Origin: Bacteroidota bacterium
Lineage (GTDB): Bacteria; Bacteroidota; Ignavibacteria; Ignavibacteriales; Ignavibacteriaceae
Direction: 5' to 3'
DNA: 61,659 nucleotides
Assembly (NCBI GenBank): GCA_021831685.1
Contig: JAKBMG010000159.1
Span: 1 to 61,659 of the forward strand
Shown one piece after another: positions 1 to 8,763 of the stretch. Position 1 is the stretch's first letter. Each line of letters begins with the position of its first letter. Under the pieces are notes generated by a model. The model was not told the DNA's origin. It ran no database searches and saw only the letters and a list, made by a program, of their open reading frames with translations. The position numbers were made by a program, and so were the translations under genes.

Positions 1-1
1 G

Positions 2-154
2 TTCGCAAGAAAGATGAACAACCGAAAGCTAAAGGTCAGAGGTTTATTCAAAGCGGCGATATTTGCCTTTGCCGTTGGGATAAGTGTGAACTTTGGTAGA
101 ATCTATCGTTACCTGAGAGCACAAGAACTAGAACGAGCGCTAGCAGTTGCCTAA
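2..154 (+). CDS. transposase, C-terminal fragment (5' end outside window)
   Basis: An open frame runs from the window edge to a TAA at 152-154 and encodes about 50 residues. The peptide contains KMNNRKLKVRGLFKAA and then a hydrophobic stretch ending NFGRIYRYLRA. This basic-plus-hydrophobic tail is typical of the C-terminus of DDE-type insertion-sequence transposases, though I cannot assign the IS family. No clear terminal inverted repeat could be paired in the 230 bases that follow, because the other end of the element is outside the window. It marks an insertion sequence bordering the ATPase gene. Confidence 0.6.
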   Translation, partial: FARKMNNRKLKVRGLFKAAIFAFAVGISVNFGRIYRYLRAQELERALAVA

Positions 155-390
155 AAACAGAGGGAAAAGAGTGTCGTTTAGGTCAAGGTAAGTCAAAGAA
201 CGAATAAAAAAATGTAAAACTCAAATAAAAAAATATTACACAATTTTTTTTGGACTGATAGCACCAAAAAAAATAAATTAATAGTCTTTTTTCAAAAATA
301 AAACTAAAAAGCATGGCTACTTAAAATTAGCTTTTTAGACCAGACTCATATATATTTATGGAAAATTATATCAAGCCTATAGGATAAAAA

Positions 391-2892
391 ATGAATAATT
401 TAAAAACCGGAATTGATTTTAGTAAACTTTCGATTGAAGAAAGTTTAAAACAGCTTAACGTTGATATCCAAAACGGACTATCGCAAGCGGAGGTTGAGAC
501 TAGACTTAAACAATTTGGTCCAAACGCTCTTGAAGAAAAAAAGGAAAGTTTGCTACTCAAATTTCTATCTTACTTTTGGGGACCTATTCCCTGGATGATT
601 GAAATTGCTGCCATTCTTTCCGCTCTTATTCAGCATTGGCCCGATTTTTTTATTATTCTGTTTCTTCTTCTATTCAATGCTGCAGTTGGTTTTTGGCAGG
701 AACATCAAGCCGCCAGTGCTGTTGAAGCTTTAAAAAAACAATTGGCTATAAAAGGCCGGGCTAAACGTGATAGCAAATGGATGGAAATCAATCCTTCAAC
801 ATTAGTACCCGGAGATATTGTACGAATAAGACCGGGCGATATTATTCCCGCCGATACTAAGTTGATTGAAGGTGATTATCTTAGCGTTGACCAATCGGCA
901 CTAACCGGGGAATCATTACCGGTTACGAGAAAGCCGGGTGAAATTGTATATTCAGGTTCCATTGCTAAGCAAGGGGAAATGGTGGCATTAGTAACTTCAA
1001 CCGGAAAAGAAACTTTCTTCGGGCAAACAGCTAAACTCGTATCTGAAGCAAAATCCGTATCGCATTTCCAAAAAGCTGTGTTAAAGATTGGTGATTATTT
1101 AATCTATTTAAGTTTGGGACTTGCTGCGGTGCTTGTTCTGAGCGAGCTTTTTAGAGGTTCTTCATTCCTTACTTTAATTCAGTTTACATTAATTTTGGTA
1201 GTTGCAGCCATTCCGGCCGCGATGCCTGCGGTTCTTTCCGTAACAATGGCAATCGGTGCTGTAGTGCTTGCAAAGAAAAAAGCTATTGTTACCAGGTTAG
1301 AATCAATTGAAGAAATGGCGGGAATGGACATTTTATGTTCGGACAAAACCGGAACTTTAACACAGAATAAGCTTACACTTGGAGAACCCGCTCCGTTCGA
1401 TGTAAATAATCCGCAGGAAGTTATCCTTGCGGGGGCATTAGCGTCTAAAGCAGAAAACCAGGATGCAATTGACTTAGCTGTTATTGCCGGGCTGAAGGAT
1501 TCAAAAGTTTTAGAGAACTATACTCAGCAGAAATTTTTTCCTTTTGATCCGGTTCATAAACGGACGGAAGCGGATATTACGGCTGAAGACGGAAGTACTT
1601 TTAAAGTAGCAAAAGGAGCTCCGCAGGTAATTTTTGAAATGTGTAATCTACCTAAAGAGAAAGTGGATAGCATTAAAATAAAAGTTGATGAATACGCTAA
1701 AAAAGGATACCGCACGCTCGGAGTTGCCAGAGCCGATGAGAGCAATAACTGGAAATTTCTGGGATTGTTGCCGCTTTTCGATCCGCCGCGTGAAGATTCG
1801 GCCGATATGATAAAACGCGCCAAGGAACATGGAATCGAAGTTAAGATGGTTACAGGAGATAATGCAGCGATAGGAAAACAAATTGCCTCAGAGCTTGGAC
1901 TTAAAACAAATATTCACACAGCAAGCGAGTTTTTTAAGGATGAAATAGATGGAAAAGACCTTTCTTCACAAATGCTTAAAAATATAGAGAAGGCTGATGG
2001 ATTTGCAGAAGTTTTTCCAAAACATAAATACGAAATTGTTAAAGCATTGCAGGCCCGCGGTCATATTTCCGGAATGACGGGAGACGGAGTAAACGATGCG
2101 CCAGCTTTAAAACAGGCGGATATTGGTATTGCCGTTAGCGGAGCAACCGACGCTGCGCGGGCTGCCGCTGCATTGGTATTAACGGCTCCAGGTCTCTCGG
2201 TTATTATCAAAGCAATAGAGGAAGCCAGAAAAATATTCGAGCGTATGAATTCATATGCAATCTACCGGATTACCGAAACAATCCGCATTATGTTTTTTGT
2301 TGTGCTGGCAATGTTAGTGTTCGACTTTTATCCTATTACATCAGTTATGATAATTCTGCTCGCTGTTCTTAATGATCTGCCCATTATGACTATTGCTTAT
2401 GACAATACCTGGCTTGATCCGAAACCGGTACGCTGGAATATGCACCGGGTTCTAACAATTTCTACCACTTTAGGACTTATCGGGGTGATCGAAACATTTT
2501 TATTGCTCGCTATTGCAAGGCTATGGCTGGGATTAGATATTACCCATTTACAGTCTTTTATTTACTTGAAATTAGCCGTTGCAGGCCATATGACATTGTT
2601 TGTCGTCCGTACTAAGCAGCCGTTCTTATCAAAACCTTATCCGAAAAAAATACTTTTGATTGCCATTGTCGGGACGCAAATTTTAGCAGCTTGTATAGTT
2701 GGATTCGGCATTTTCGTGCCGTCTATTCCATGGAGTTATGTAGGCTTGATTTGGGGTTATTGTATTGTTTGGGCATTTATCGAAGATTGGGCAAAATTAG
2801 AAGTTTATAAACATCTTAATTTAACAGGCAAAAGGCATGTAGGTTTCTTAAACATTTTAAAATCTCCGTTACACGAACACAACTCTAATTGA
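391..2892 (+). CDS. plasma-membrane proton-efflux P-type ATPase (type IIIA)
   Basis: The 833-residue protein has the full P-type ATPase layout. An N-terminal cation-ATPase domain is followed by membrane helices, the actuator motif TGES at residues 172-175, the phosphorylation site DKTGT with Asp318, a nucleotide-binding domain, the hinge motif TGDGVNDAPA near 563-572, and C-terminal membrane helices. Length, order and the sequence around DKTGT match the H+-exporting IIIA family known from plants, fungi, archaea and some bacteria. It should hydrolyse ATP to expel protons across the inner membrane and support pH homeostasis or secondary transport. It stands alone, with no partner gene beside it. 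The ATG at 391 fits the family's N-terminus. The proton as substrate is inferred from family similarity. Confidence 0.9.
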   Translation: MNNLKTGIDFSKLSIEESLKQLNVDIQNGLSQAEVETRLKQFGPNALEEKKESLLLKFLSYFWGPIPWMIEIAAILSALIQHWPDFFIILFLLLFNAAVGFWQEHQAASAVEALKKQLAIKGRAKRDSKWMEINPSTLVPGDIVRIRPGDIIPADTKLIEGDYLSVDQSALTGESLPVTRKPGEIVYSGSIAKQGEMVALVTSTGKETFFGQTAKLVSEAKSVSHFQKAVLKIGDYLIYLSLGLAAVLVLSELFRGSSFLTLIQFTLILVVAAIPAAMPAVLSVTMAIGAVVLAKKKAIVTRLESIEEMAGMDILCSDKTGTLTQNKLTLGEPAPFDVNNPQEVILAGALASKAENQDAIDLAVIAGLKDSKVLENYTQQKFFPFDPVHKRTEADITAEDGSTFKVAKGAPQVIFEMCNLPKEKVDSIKIKVDEYAKKGYRTLGVARADESNNWKFLGLLPLFDPPREDSADMIKRAKEHGIEVKMVTGDNAAIGKQIASELGLKTNIHTASEFFKDEIDGKDLSSQMLKNIEKADGFAEVFPKHKYEIVKALQARGHISGMTGDGVNDAPALKQADIGIAVSGATDAARAAAALVLTAPGLSVIIKAIEEARKIFERMNSYAIYRITETIRIMFFVVLAMLVFDFYPITSVMIILLAVLNDLPIMTIAYDNTWLDPKPVRWNMHRVLTISTTLGLIGVIETFLLLAIARLWLGLDITHLQSFIYLKLAVAGHMTLFVVRTKQPFLSKPYPKKILLIAIVGTQILAACIVGFGIFVPSIPWSYVGLIWGYCIVWAFIEDWAKLEVYKHLNLTGKRHVGFLNILKSPLHEHNSN

Positions 2893-3038
2893 AAATTAGA
2901 TTGATTGTTTTATTCCCTTATTGAGCGGACAATTGTAATTATGAAAATATTTGTTATAATAGATTTTATAAAGGTTAAAACGTATAAAATACTTGATCAA
3001 AGTAATATGGTTTTTGCAATGTAATAAGAAGGCTGTTT

Positions 3039-3518
3039 ATGGAAAATAAAATAGAAGAACTTATAAAAATATTTTACGGCAGAGATGTTATAAAGAGAAA
3101 AAATGCAAGATACGAACTGGTGAAAATTGGTAAACCGGCAATAAAATATTTAACCGGTTTAATCAATGAACCCAAAGAACACATTAGGTGGGAAGCAATA
3201 AAAACATTAAGCCAGATTGCCACACCGGAATGTATACCTGTTTTGATTTCTGCTTTAGACAGCGATGACTTTGATGTTCGCTGGCTTGCTGCCGAAGGAT
3301 TGATTGAGATCGGCAAAAAATCCATAAAGCCGTTATTAAAAGCATTGATCAAAGAGCAAGATTCAAAATATTTGTTGGAAGGGGCGCACCATGTGTTGAA
3401 AGGTCTTGAATTTAAAAAAATTTATATAGACGATATAGGACTAATAAGGAAAATTGAGAGCTATAATTTACATCCGGAAATTGCGTTTGCCGCTAAAGAG
3501 CAGCTTTCTAAATATTAA
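3039..3518 (+). CDS. HEAT-repeat protein
   Basis: This 159-residue soluble protein is built of short helical repeats. Recognisable units include VKIGKPAIKYLTGLI, WEAIKTLSQIATPECIPVLISAL and WLAAEGLIEIGKKSIKPLLKAL, typical of PBS-lyase-type HEAT repeats. Such repeats form a curved scaffold for protein-protein contact, and no catalytic domain is present. It lies 146 bp downstream of the ATPase on the same strand and could be co-expressed, but nothing shows a functional link. An AGAAGG stretch precedes the ATG. The function is unknown. Confidence 0.75.
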   Translation: MENKIEELIKIFYGRDVIKRKNARYELVKIGKPAIKYLTGLINEPKEHIRWEAIKTLSQIATPECIPVLISALDSDDFDVRWLAAEGLIEIGKKSIKPLLKALIKEQDSKYLLEGAHHVLKGLEFKKIYIDDIGLIRKIESYNLHPEIAFAAKEQLSKY

Positions 3519-3743
3519 GAGAAATTATAACTTATCGACGGATAGAAAGGTGAAGTATGAAGTAAAGTTTTTTAAAAAAATCTAGTGTAAACTGTTTTGA
3601 GAAAATAATTGGAAATCTATATCTGCAATTCTTAAAATTATAATGAAGCACAATTTAAATTTATGAATATTTAAGGAGACTTTCAGACTGGGCAGGAATG
3701 CAACAAGATCAAATAAAGCAGATGGGGCTGGGAAACTATCTGG

Positions 3744-4676
3744 CTATACAATAACAATTATTAATTGACCAGATGTTTTATTCCCAAATATATTTCTTCG
3801 GATTCCAGCGCTCTTTATCATCAGAAAAACCGGCTCGATGAATGAGTTTATCTTATCAATAACTTTAGCGAAATTACTTTCAGCAGTTAATTTATTACGA
3901 TTAAGAAATGAAGCCCACTGAGTTTGTTTCTGAGAATTGCTTTTGAAAGTATCTTCATAAATTTTATGCCGCAGCTCTATATTTGTTTCCCGGTGATTGA
4001 ATGTTGTTGTCATTGCCTTTTTAAGCAAATCTTTTTTGAACCGATAGTTACCCGCAAAAAAGAGGATATCATAAAAGTCTTTCATTCTGCTTGTCTCAAG
4101 CTGAAGTGAGACAACAGCCTCGAACTTTTCAGCAATGGCGCTTTCTACGGAGTAAACCTTCAAATGGGGGGCTGGAAAATCGAGCAAAACCGGAAATTCA
4201 ATTTCAACCGGGCCGCCGGTGATTTTATCGCCATAGCCAATATCTAATTGAATTCTTTCTTTTGTATTCTCAAGAAAAGCAAAGAACTTAATCCGGACGC
4301 CGTGGTAATCTCCATCCTCAACAATATTTTCAGAATCAATAAGAGAAGCGTCGAAGCGCAAACCGTCCTCATAATTTATATTTAGTATTTCTGCAATAAT
4401 TTCAGCAATCTCATCTTTTTCATTTGTTATGGAAGAGCCGAGAAAGTCAATGTCTTTTGTAGGGCGTGAACGGCTAATGTCGTGTGCGACGAAAAGTAAA
4501 GCGCCTTTTAAAATTAGGTTATTTGAATATGCTGACTTAGAAAGACGAAAAAGAAAACGTTCCTGTATATACTGGCGTAATAAGCTCTGAAATTCTTTAT
4601 CTGTTTGGATTGAAATGTTTCTAAGTCTTTCCTTAACCGAGGCGGATATATTTTTTAATTCTTTTTTCTTCTTCAT
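3744..4676 (-). CDS. abiEii: AbiEii-family nucleotidyltransferase toxin
   Basis: The 310-residue protein belongs to the AbiEii/nucleotidyltransferase-toxin family. It has the N-terminal LKGALLF segment followed by RPTKDIDFLG, the nucleotidyltransferase active-site motif with DxD. It then carries the conserved KDFYDILFFAGNYRF block. In the family this toxin transfers nucleotides (GTP, or pyrimidines onto tRNA in MenT relatives) and arrests growth, giving phage abortive infection. Its start overlaps the stop of the upstream antitoxin gene by 4 bases (ATGA), the usual translational coupling of AbiE pairs. The last residues (GQLIIVIV) look unlike the family, so the extreme C-terminus may have been replaced by foreign sequence. 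Confidence 0.88.
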   Translation of the reverse strand: MKKKKELKNISASVKERLRNISIQTDKEFQSLLRQYIQERFLFRLSKSAYSNNLILKGALLFVAHDISRSRPTKDIDFLGSSITNEKDEIAEIIAEILNINYEDGLRFDASLIDSENIVEDGDYHGVRIKFFAFLENTKERIQLDIGYGDKITGGPVEIEFPVLLDFPAPHLKVYSVESAIAEKFEAVVSLQLETSRMKDFYDILFFAGNYRFKKDLLKKAMTTTFNHRETNIELRHKIYEDTFKSNSQKQTQWASFLNRNKLTAESNFAKVIDKINSFIEPVFLMIKSAGIRRNIFGNKTSGQLIIVIV

Positions 4677-5269
4677 GAAAGTATTGCCTTTGTCATCGGT
4701 TCAATTTTTTTCTTTACGCCGCAGATATTTGAATATTCAAGAAGCTTCGGGATGTTTCTGGTTTTACGGTTTTTCAGATATTCTTTTAGTGATTCAACAG
4801 CTACATCTTCACCGAGCTTGTTCATATAACGGAAAAGGTCGCCGATTGTTTTTTCTTTGTTATAAATTTTAATTGTTCCGCTTTTTGTCTCGAGCGTTTC
4901 GATACCGGGTTCATAATAATTATCACCGAAGTAATAAACTTTTACTGGCGGATACCGAAGGACAAATTTATCCGTGTTGTTCGGAACTGCTACATAGATT
5001 TCCGACGGATTGAATGTCGTCAGCTCATAGTATGATGCAGCAGAGAGAAGGCAGATAACAGCTTTCTTGTTAGAGTTGCATACATCAGCAAAGCTGCCGT
5101 GTTCGTCCCAGGGATAATTAACAAGCTTGTAAAGACCGGGTTTGATCTTATCTATAATTCCACCTTCAACAGCCTTTGCAATATCTCTCGTCTGAATCCC
5201 GGATTTGCGGAGTTCATTCATCCGGGAATAGCCATTGTTTCTTTTAAATATTTTAGTGAGATTTTCCAT
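4673..5269 (-). CDS. abiEi: AbiEi-family antitoxin / transcriptional repressor
   Basis: The protein is about 198 residues. It has an N-terminal winged-helix region (NNGYSRMNELRKSGIQTRDIAKAVEGG, then IKPGLYKL) and a C-terminal antitoxin domain (VYYFGDNYYEPGIETLETKSGTIKIYNKEKTIGDLFRY), the AbiEi arrangement. AbiEi proteins neutralise AbiEii without forming a stable complex (type IV) and repress their own operon by binding inverted repeats. I prefer the ATG at 5269 over a TTG one codon earlier. A strong dyad lies 16-62 bp upstream and is annotated separately. Confidence 0.88.
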   Translation of the reverse strand: MENLTKIFKRNNGYSRMNELRKSGIQTRDIAKAVEGGIIDKIKPGLYKLVNYPWDEHGSFADVCNSNKKAVICLLSAASYYELTTFNPSEIYVAVPNNTDKFVLRYPPVKVYYFGDNYYEPGIETLETKSGTIKIYNKEKTIGDLFRYMNKLGEDVAVESLKEYLKNRKTRNIPKLLEYSNICGVKKKIEPMTKAILS

Positions 5270-5284
5270 CAATATTAATGCTGT

Positions 5285-5331
5285 GAATCGTTTACAAGGT
5301 AAATATAATAAATTTACCTTGAAGTTGATTC
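5285..5331 (-). promoter_or_regulatory. nested dyad upstream of abiEi, probable AbiEi operator
   Basis: A 10-bp perfect inverted repeat, caaggtaaat / atttaccttg (5295-5304 and 5312-5321), has a 7-bp spacer. It is flanked symmetrically, 5 bp outside each arm, by gaatc (5285-5289) and gattc (5327-5331). The AT-rich centre would hold a promoter -10. AbiEi repressors of other bacteria bind inverted repeats at this place, so an autoregulatory operator is the natural reading. The dyad is seen directly; the binding is inferred. Confidence 0.6.
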
Positions 5332-5509
5332 GTAAAATTGAAATAAAAATAAACTATAAAACGGCAGCAAACAGGAAGTAGTGACGAAAATTAGAGATGT
5401 TATTTGTTTGTAGTCTGTAGTTTGTCGTACATGTAAAGTGCATGAGTTTTTGTTTGCGATAATTATTGGAAAGTGATAACTATTGCAAATGGAAACTTAT
5501 TATCCGTTC

Positions 5510-5582
5510 TTTTGTCTTGATACCACGATTTTTATCGGGGCAGGCGCCTGAACCAAAAAATCAAGACTGCAAATAAATCCCT
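5510..5582. repeat. left part of a palindromic dispersed repeat, cut by the group II intron
   Basis: The stretch carries the module ...tcttgat...atcggggcaggcgcc...aaaaaatcaagactgc followed by aaataaatccct, ending where the intron begins. The same order occurs uninterrupted near 25520-25580 and 10235-10305. The continuation expected from those copies (aaaatttt...) appears at 7545, after the intron, as aaaatgtt. Confidence 0.7.
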
Positions 5583-6082
5583 GTGTGCCAAGCAAAGCTC
5601 GGAGTATCTAATTGGTGAAAGTCCGATACATATAAAGATTAGCAATCTACATGTAACTAAATCCTGCATAGTGTAAGGTAACGAACATTATGAAGCCAGG
5701 AGGCGGGAGTTGTCAGACCACAACGAAAGTGAAGGTATTGAGCCCCGAAATTATTAAGCTCATAGAGGTTGACCTTGTAGGAATAAGGGAAGACAAAACT
5801 TTCATAACCGTTAAGCGAGGCGATGAAAGCTCTATCGGGGTCTGAGTCCGTAGTATGACAACAAACAGATGCACCGGGAACTTGGGAGAGCCTGTCTAAC
5901 CGGCCAGGTGGCCAGAGAAAACTCAATGCCGAAAAGGAGGAGAGTTTACTTGATGGATAGACAGGCGGTCGGATCGGTTCATAGTAAAGATAAGGGCAAG
6001 GGAAACCCTGCCTCAGTAATGCATTTATGCATGAGCTTGAAGGGACTGACAATCATATGTAATTAAGTAAGGAGAAACGTAA

Positions 6083-7393
6083 ATGACACTTCGAGGTCAT
6101 GAAAATACGGCAACAAAACTACTTAAAATAGCAAAGGTGGCTTCAGAAAGTCATACATACAGATTTACCTCATTGGCAAGTTTGTTAAATGAAGAATATC
6201 TGGAAAGCTGCTTTAGCGAATTAAATAAACATAGAGCATCCGGGATTGACGGAGTCAGTCTGGAGGAATATGGCAGCGCACTAAAGGAAAACATTCACAA
6301 ACTCTGTGAAAAGATGAAGGAATTTTCCTATCGGCCACAGGCAGTACGAAGAGTAGGAATACCCAAAGCAAACGGGAAACTCCGCATGCTTGGAATACCA
6401 ACAGTGGAAGATAAAATCGTGCAGAGAGCCATAGCCGGAATACTGGAGGCGATATATGAACCATCGTTTTTAGACATATCCTATGGGTTCCGACCCAAAA
6501 GAAGCTGTCACGATGCGCTTGAGAAACTGGATAAAGCAATAGCCACCCGGCCAACGAGCTATATAATCGATGCTGATATTAAAGGGTTCTTTGATAACGT
6601 AAAGCATGAATGGATTATAAAATTCTTGGAACACCGGATAGCAGACAGAAACTTTATTAGGTTAATCAAGCGACTACTAAAAGCAAGTATAATGGAAGAG
6701 GGTAAATATTATGCGACAGAGGAGGGCACACCGCAGGGTGGAGTCGTCAGTCCAATACTTAGTAATATATACCTTTACTATGTACTTGACTTATGGGTAG
6801 AGAAAGTAGTGAAGAAGAAATGCAGAGGATATGTAGAAGAAATCAGATATGCAGATGATTTTGTAATCTGTGTGAAGAACAAAGAGGAAGCAGAAGACAT
6901 AATCAGTATGCTAAGAGAAAGACTAAAGAAATTTGGTCTGGAGCTGTCTGAGGAAAAGACGAGGTTAATACTATTCGGCAGATATGCCAAAGAAAAGCGG
7001 AAGCGACCTGAAACGTTCGATTTCTTAGGCTTCACACACTACTGTGATACCTCAAGAAGCGGGAAGTTTAAGGTCGGCAGACAGACAAGCCGGAAGAAAC
7101 TTATATCGAAGATAAAGGAAATGAATGTATGGCTAAAGAACATTAGGAATGTCTTTCCAATTGAGGATGTCTGGAAAACACTAAAGCAAAAACTCAGAGG
7201 GCATTATATGTACTACGGTATAGGCGGGAATTACCGCAAAATTGCCGGTTACTATTTTAGTGTCATCAAGCTAGTATTTAAGTGGCTGAACAGACGAAGT
7301 CAAAGGAAAAGCTATAACTGGGAGGGATTTATAAAATACCTGACCAAATATCCTTTACCTAAACCGAAAATATATCATGCTTATGGAAAATAA
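6083..7393 (+). CDS. ltrA: group II intron reverse transcriptase/maturase
   Basis: The 436-residue intron-encoded protein has the RT domain blocks: GIDGVSLEEY, IPKANGKLRMLGIPTVEDKIVQRA, SYGFRPKRSCHDAL, TPQGGVVSPILSNIYL, and the catalytic YADD at residues 256-259. A thumb/maturase X domain follows, ending in WLNRRSQRKSYNWEGF. The protein stops right after X, so the HNH endonuclease domain is absent. Such proteins splice the intron and retrohome using nicks or replication forks. A GGAG ribosome-binding site lies 8-11 bases before the ATG. The ORF is intact, so the intron may be active. Confidence 0.92.
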   Translation: MTLRGHENTATKLLKIAKVASESHTYRFTSLASLLNEEYLESCFSELNKHRASGIDGVSLEEYGSALKENIHKLCEKMKEFSYRPQAVRRVGIPKANGKLRMLGIPTVEDKIVQRAIAGILEAIYEPSFLDISYGFRPKRSCHDALEKLDKAIATRPTSYIIDADIKGFFDNVKHEWIIKFLEHRIADRNFIRLIKRLLKASIMEEGKYYATEEGTPQGGVVSPILSNIYLYYVLDLWVEKVVKKKCRGYVEEIRYADDFVICVKNKEEAEDIISMLRERLKKFGLELSEEKTRLILFGRYAKEKRKRPETFDFLGFTHYCDTSRSGKFKVGRQTSRKKLISKIKEMNVWLKNIRNVFPIEDVWKTLKQKLRGHYMYYGIGGNYRKIAGYYFSVIKLVFKWLNRRSQRKSYNWEGFIKYLTKYPLPKPKIYHAYGK

Positions 7394-7416
7394 AGTCGCA
7401 AGTGAATATGATTGAA

Positions 7417-7450
7417 GAGCCGTGTGAAGGAAAACTTCAAGCACGGTTCT
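7417..7450 (+). ncRNA. group II intron domain V
   Basis: The sequence gagccgtgtgaag-gaaa-acttcaagcacggttct folds into the 34-nt two-helix domain V hairpin with a GAAA-type tetraloop and a bulge, the catalytic core of group II introns. It lies 23 nt after the maturase stop codon, as expected. Confidence 0.85.
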
Positions 7451-7671
7451 GTGAGGGGAAGCGAATAAATAAATAGAAAAGATGGATCGGAGAGGCGGAA
7501 CTCGAAGATGAAAATACATTTATTTATCCAGCTTCCTACTCGACAAAATGTTACACTGTTATTTTGTCTTGATATCCCGATAAAAAATCGGGACAGACGC
7601 CAGAACCAAAAGATCAATAAGACAAATAAATACTTTTCTTGGCGCAAGAAAAGTATCAAAAGAACATGCGC

Positions 7672-7790
7672 TGTAAAAGAATTACTATAATTTTTCTTCG
7701 CTTCGTTAAGAAAAATAAACTCGCTTCGCTCAGATAGTATTTTTCTTTATACACTTCGCTGCGAAAAATTATTTAACGTAATTCTTTTAA
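7672..7790. repeat. long interrupted palindrome, family member
   Basis: The left arm aaaagaattac..aatttttc and the right arm gaaaaatt..cgtaattcttttaa are near-complementary over about 25 bases. The centre is aactcgcttcgctcagatag. The same centre motif and arm logic recur at 9383-9514, 10290-10422 and 25559-25681. Confidence 0.7.
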
Positions 7791-8145
7791 GGCGCGAAGG
7801 CATATAGGACAGAAATTTATTTGAGGTCATTTCGGAAATATCTTGTGTGATTGATTGAATTTTTGTTTTAGGATTTGAGGTTGGATTTGGATAATGATGA
7901 CAAGGGAAAGTTAGGAATTGATTCTGAGATTTTGTGTTTTGGGATTACGGCGGCGGCAGGCGAAGCGGAACAAGTGTATTTGCATTCAACTGAGAAATAA
8001 AATTAAAGCAAATACTCTTGTGTAGCTGAGCGGAGTCTTCGACCCGCCGCCGTTCTTATTAATGTAAGGGAGCGGAATGCTGGCAAAAATTGTCTTCACC
8101 CAGCATGGAGCGACCGATGATGAGGTGACAAGGTTTCGTGCCGAG

Positions 8146-8235
8146 TTTACATAAATCAACATTATAGGACGGTCGACAGAAAGATAAGGGAAAGTAAAGA
8201 TGATTTATTCTGTACTATAATGTTTTTTATGTAAA
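8146..8235. repeat. inverted repeat, ~21-bp arms
   Basis: The segment tttacataaatcaacattata at 8146-8166 is nearly the reverse complement of 8216-8235 (tataatgttttttatgtaaa), with 49 bases between. It is a second kind of hairpin in this gene-free stretch. No coding content was seen. Confidence 0.55.
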
Positions 8236-8333
8236 TCTGGCTGACAATGTCAAGATGAGGTGAGTTCATCTCATGTCAAGTAAGTTTGCAAATGTGAGAT
8301 TTGAATTTATGGGTTTTGTGTTAGTGGAGTGAG

Positions 8334-8440
8334 GGCGGAATTTTTGTCAGTGGAACGAAGCAAGGGGAAAAGGGATAAATTATTTTGCTCTTCCTCTTTT
8401 TACCTTGCGAAGTGTAGCAGCGAAAAATATGACCGAACGG
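8334..8440 (+). repeat. dispersed repeat shared with 52.4 kb
   Basis: The stretch with gtggaacgaagcaagggg at one end and ccttgcgaagtgtagcagcg at the other has a close reverse-complement counterpart at 52429-52532. The two arms are themselves partly complementary, so this is also a palindromic element. Confidence 0.6.
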
Positions 8441-8449
8441 AATGTCATA

Positions 8450-8686
8450 TTATTTTTTAACCTTTGATATTTCTGATTCGATCTTCTTGTTGATTTCGTC
8501 TTTGACTTGATCGAGTTTCTCTAAAAGAAGTGTGGTGTTGACTTTGTATTTCATTTCGGATTCTATGATGGAGATGCGCTTGTCCATGGAGTTGAAGGCG
8601 AAGGCAATTGAAATAATAAGTGTAACGATGTACAGGAAAAATTTTATGAGTTCAATTGCAAGTTTTATTTTGTCCTCGTGTGCCAT
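8450..8686 (-). CDS. small membrane protein with C-terminal coiled coil
   Basis: The protein has 78 residues: a short polar N-terminus, one transmembrane helix (about 15-32, FFLYIVTLIISIAFAF) and a charged, heptad-rich tail (SIIESEMKYKVN...VKDEINKKIESEISKVKK). Phage lysis accessory proteins and holin-like proteins often look like this. It is last in a same-strand series with an endolysin and a holin-like gene, supporting a lysis-related role, but no family is recognised. The stop codon lies within the trailing edge of the dispersed repeat. Confidence 0.5.
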   Translation of the reverse strand: MAHEDKIKLAIELIKFFLYIVTLIISIAFAFNSMDKRISIIESEMKYKVNTTLLLEKLDQVKDEINKKIESEISKVKK

Positions 8687-8763
8687 TTTTTTAATGATGA
8701 ATTATGAATGAAGAATGACGAATTAGAAACAATTGGATTGTATGAGTACATGTTGAAATCCTT

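Larger units (their letters stand above)
5583..7544 (+). mobile_element. group II intron with maturase/reverse transcriptase ORF
   Basis: The element starts with GTGTG at 5583, the group II 5' consensus. It encodes a reverse transcriptase in its domain IV, has a 34-nt domain V at 7417-7450, and a domain VI stem (GGAAGC...GCTTCC arms) before the 3' end CTACTCGAC at 7544, giving the usual terminal AY. Its length is about 1.96 kb. The boundaries are supported independently: joining the flanks gives aaataaatccct+aaaatgtt, which matches the intact repeats aaataaattcctaaaatttt at 10291 and 25561. The intron therefore inserted into a palindromic repeat. The host region is intergenic, so splicing would not restore a gene. 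Confidence 0.9.
7545..8449. other. non-coding region packed with palindromic repeats
   Basis: No credible gene is present; the short open frames here run through repeats. It holds the right half of the intron-split repeat (7545 onward, with the expected right end gaaatttatttgaggtca near 7811-7829), a second long hairpin repeat at 7672-7790, an inverted repeat at 8146-8235 and another dispersed element at 8334-8440. Short palindromes such as tcccgataaaaaatcgggacag (7573-7594) also occur. Confidence 0.6.

Noticed and set aside
5869-6066. 65-codon open frame inside the intron, upstream of the maturase
   Set aside because: It lies in the structured intron RNA domains I-III; no family resemblance and no need for a protein.
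7508-7690. Open frame across the intron 3' end and the repeat
   Set aside because: It runs through intron domain VI and a palindromic repeat; its composition is that of the repeats.
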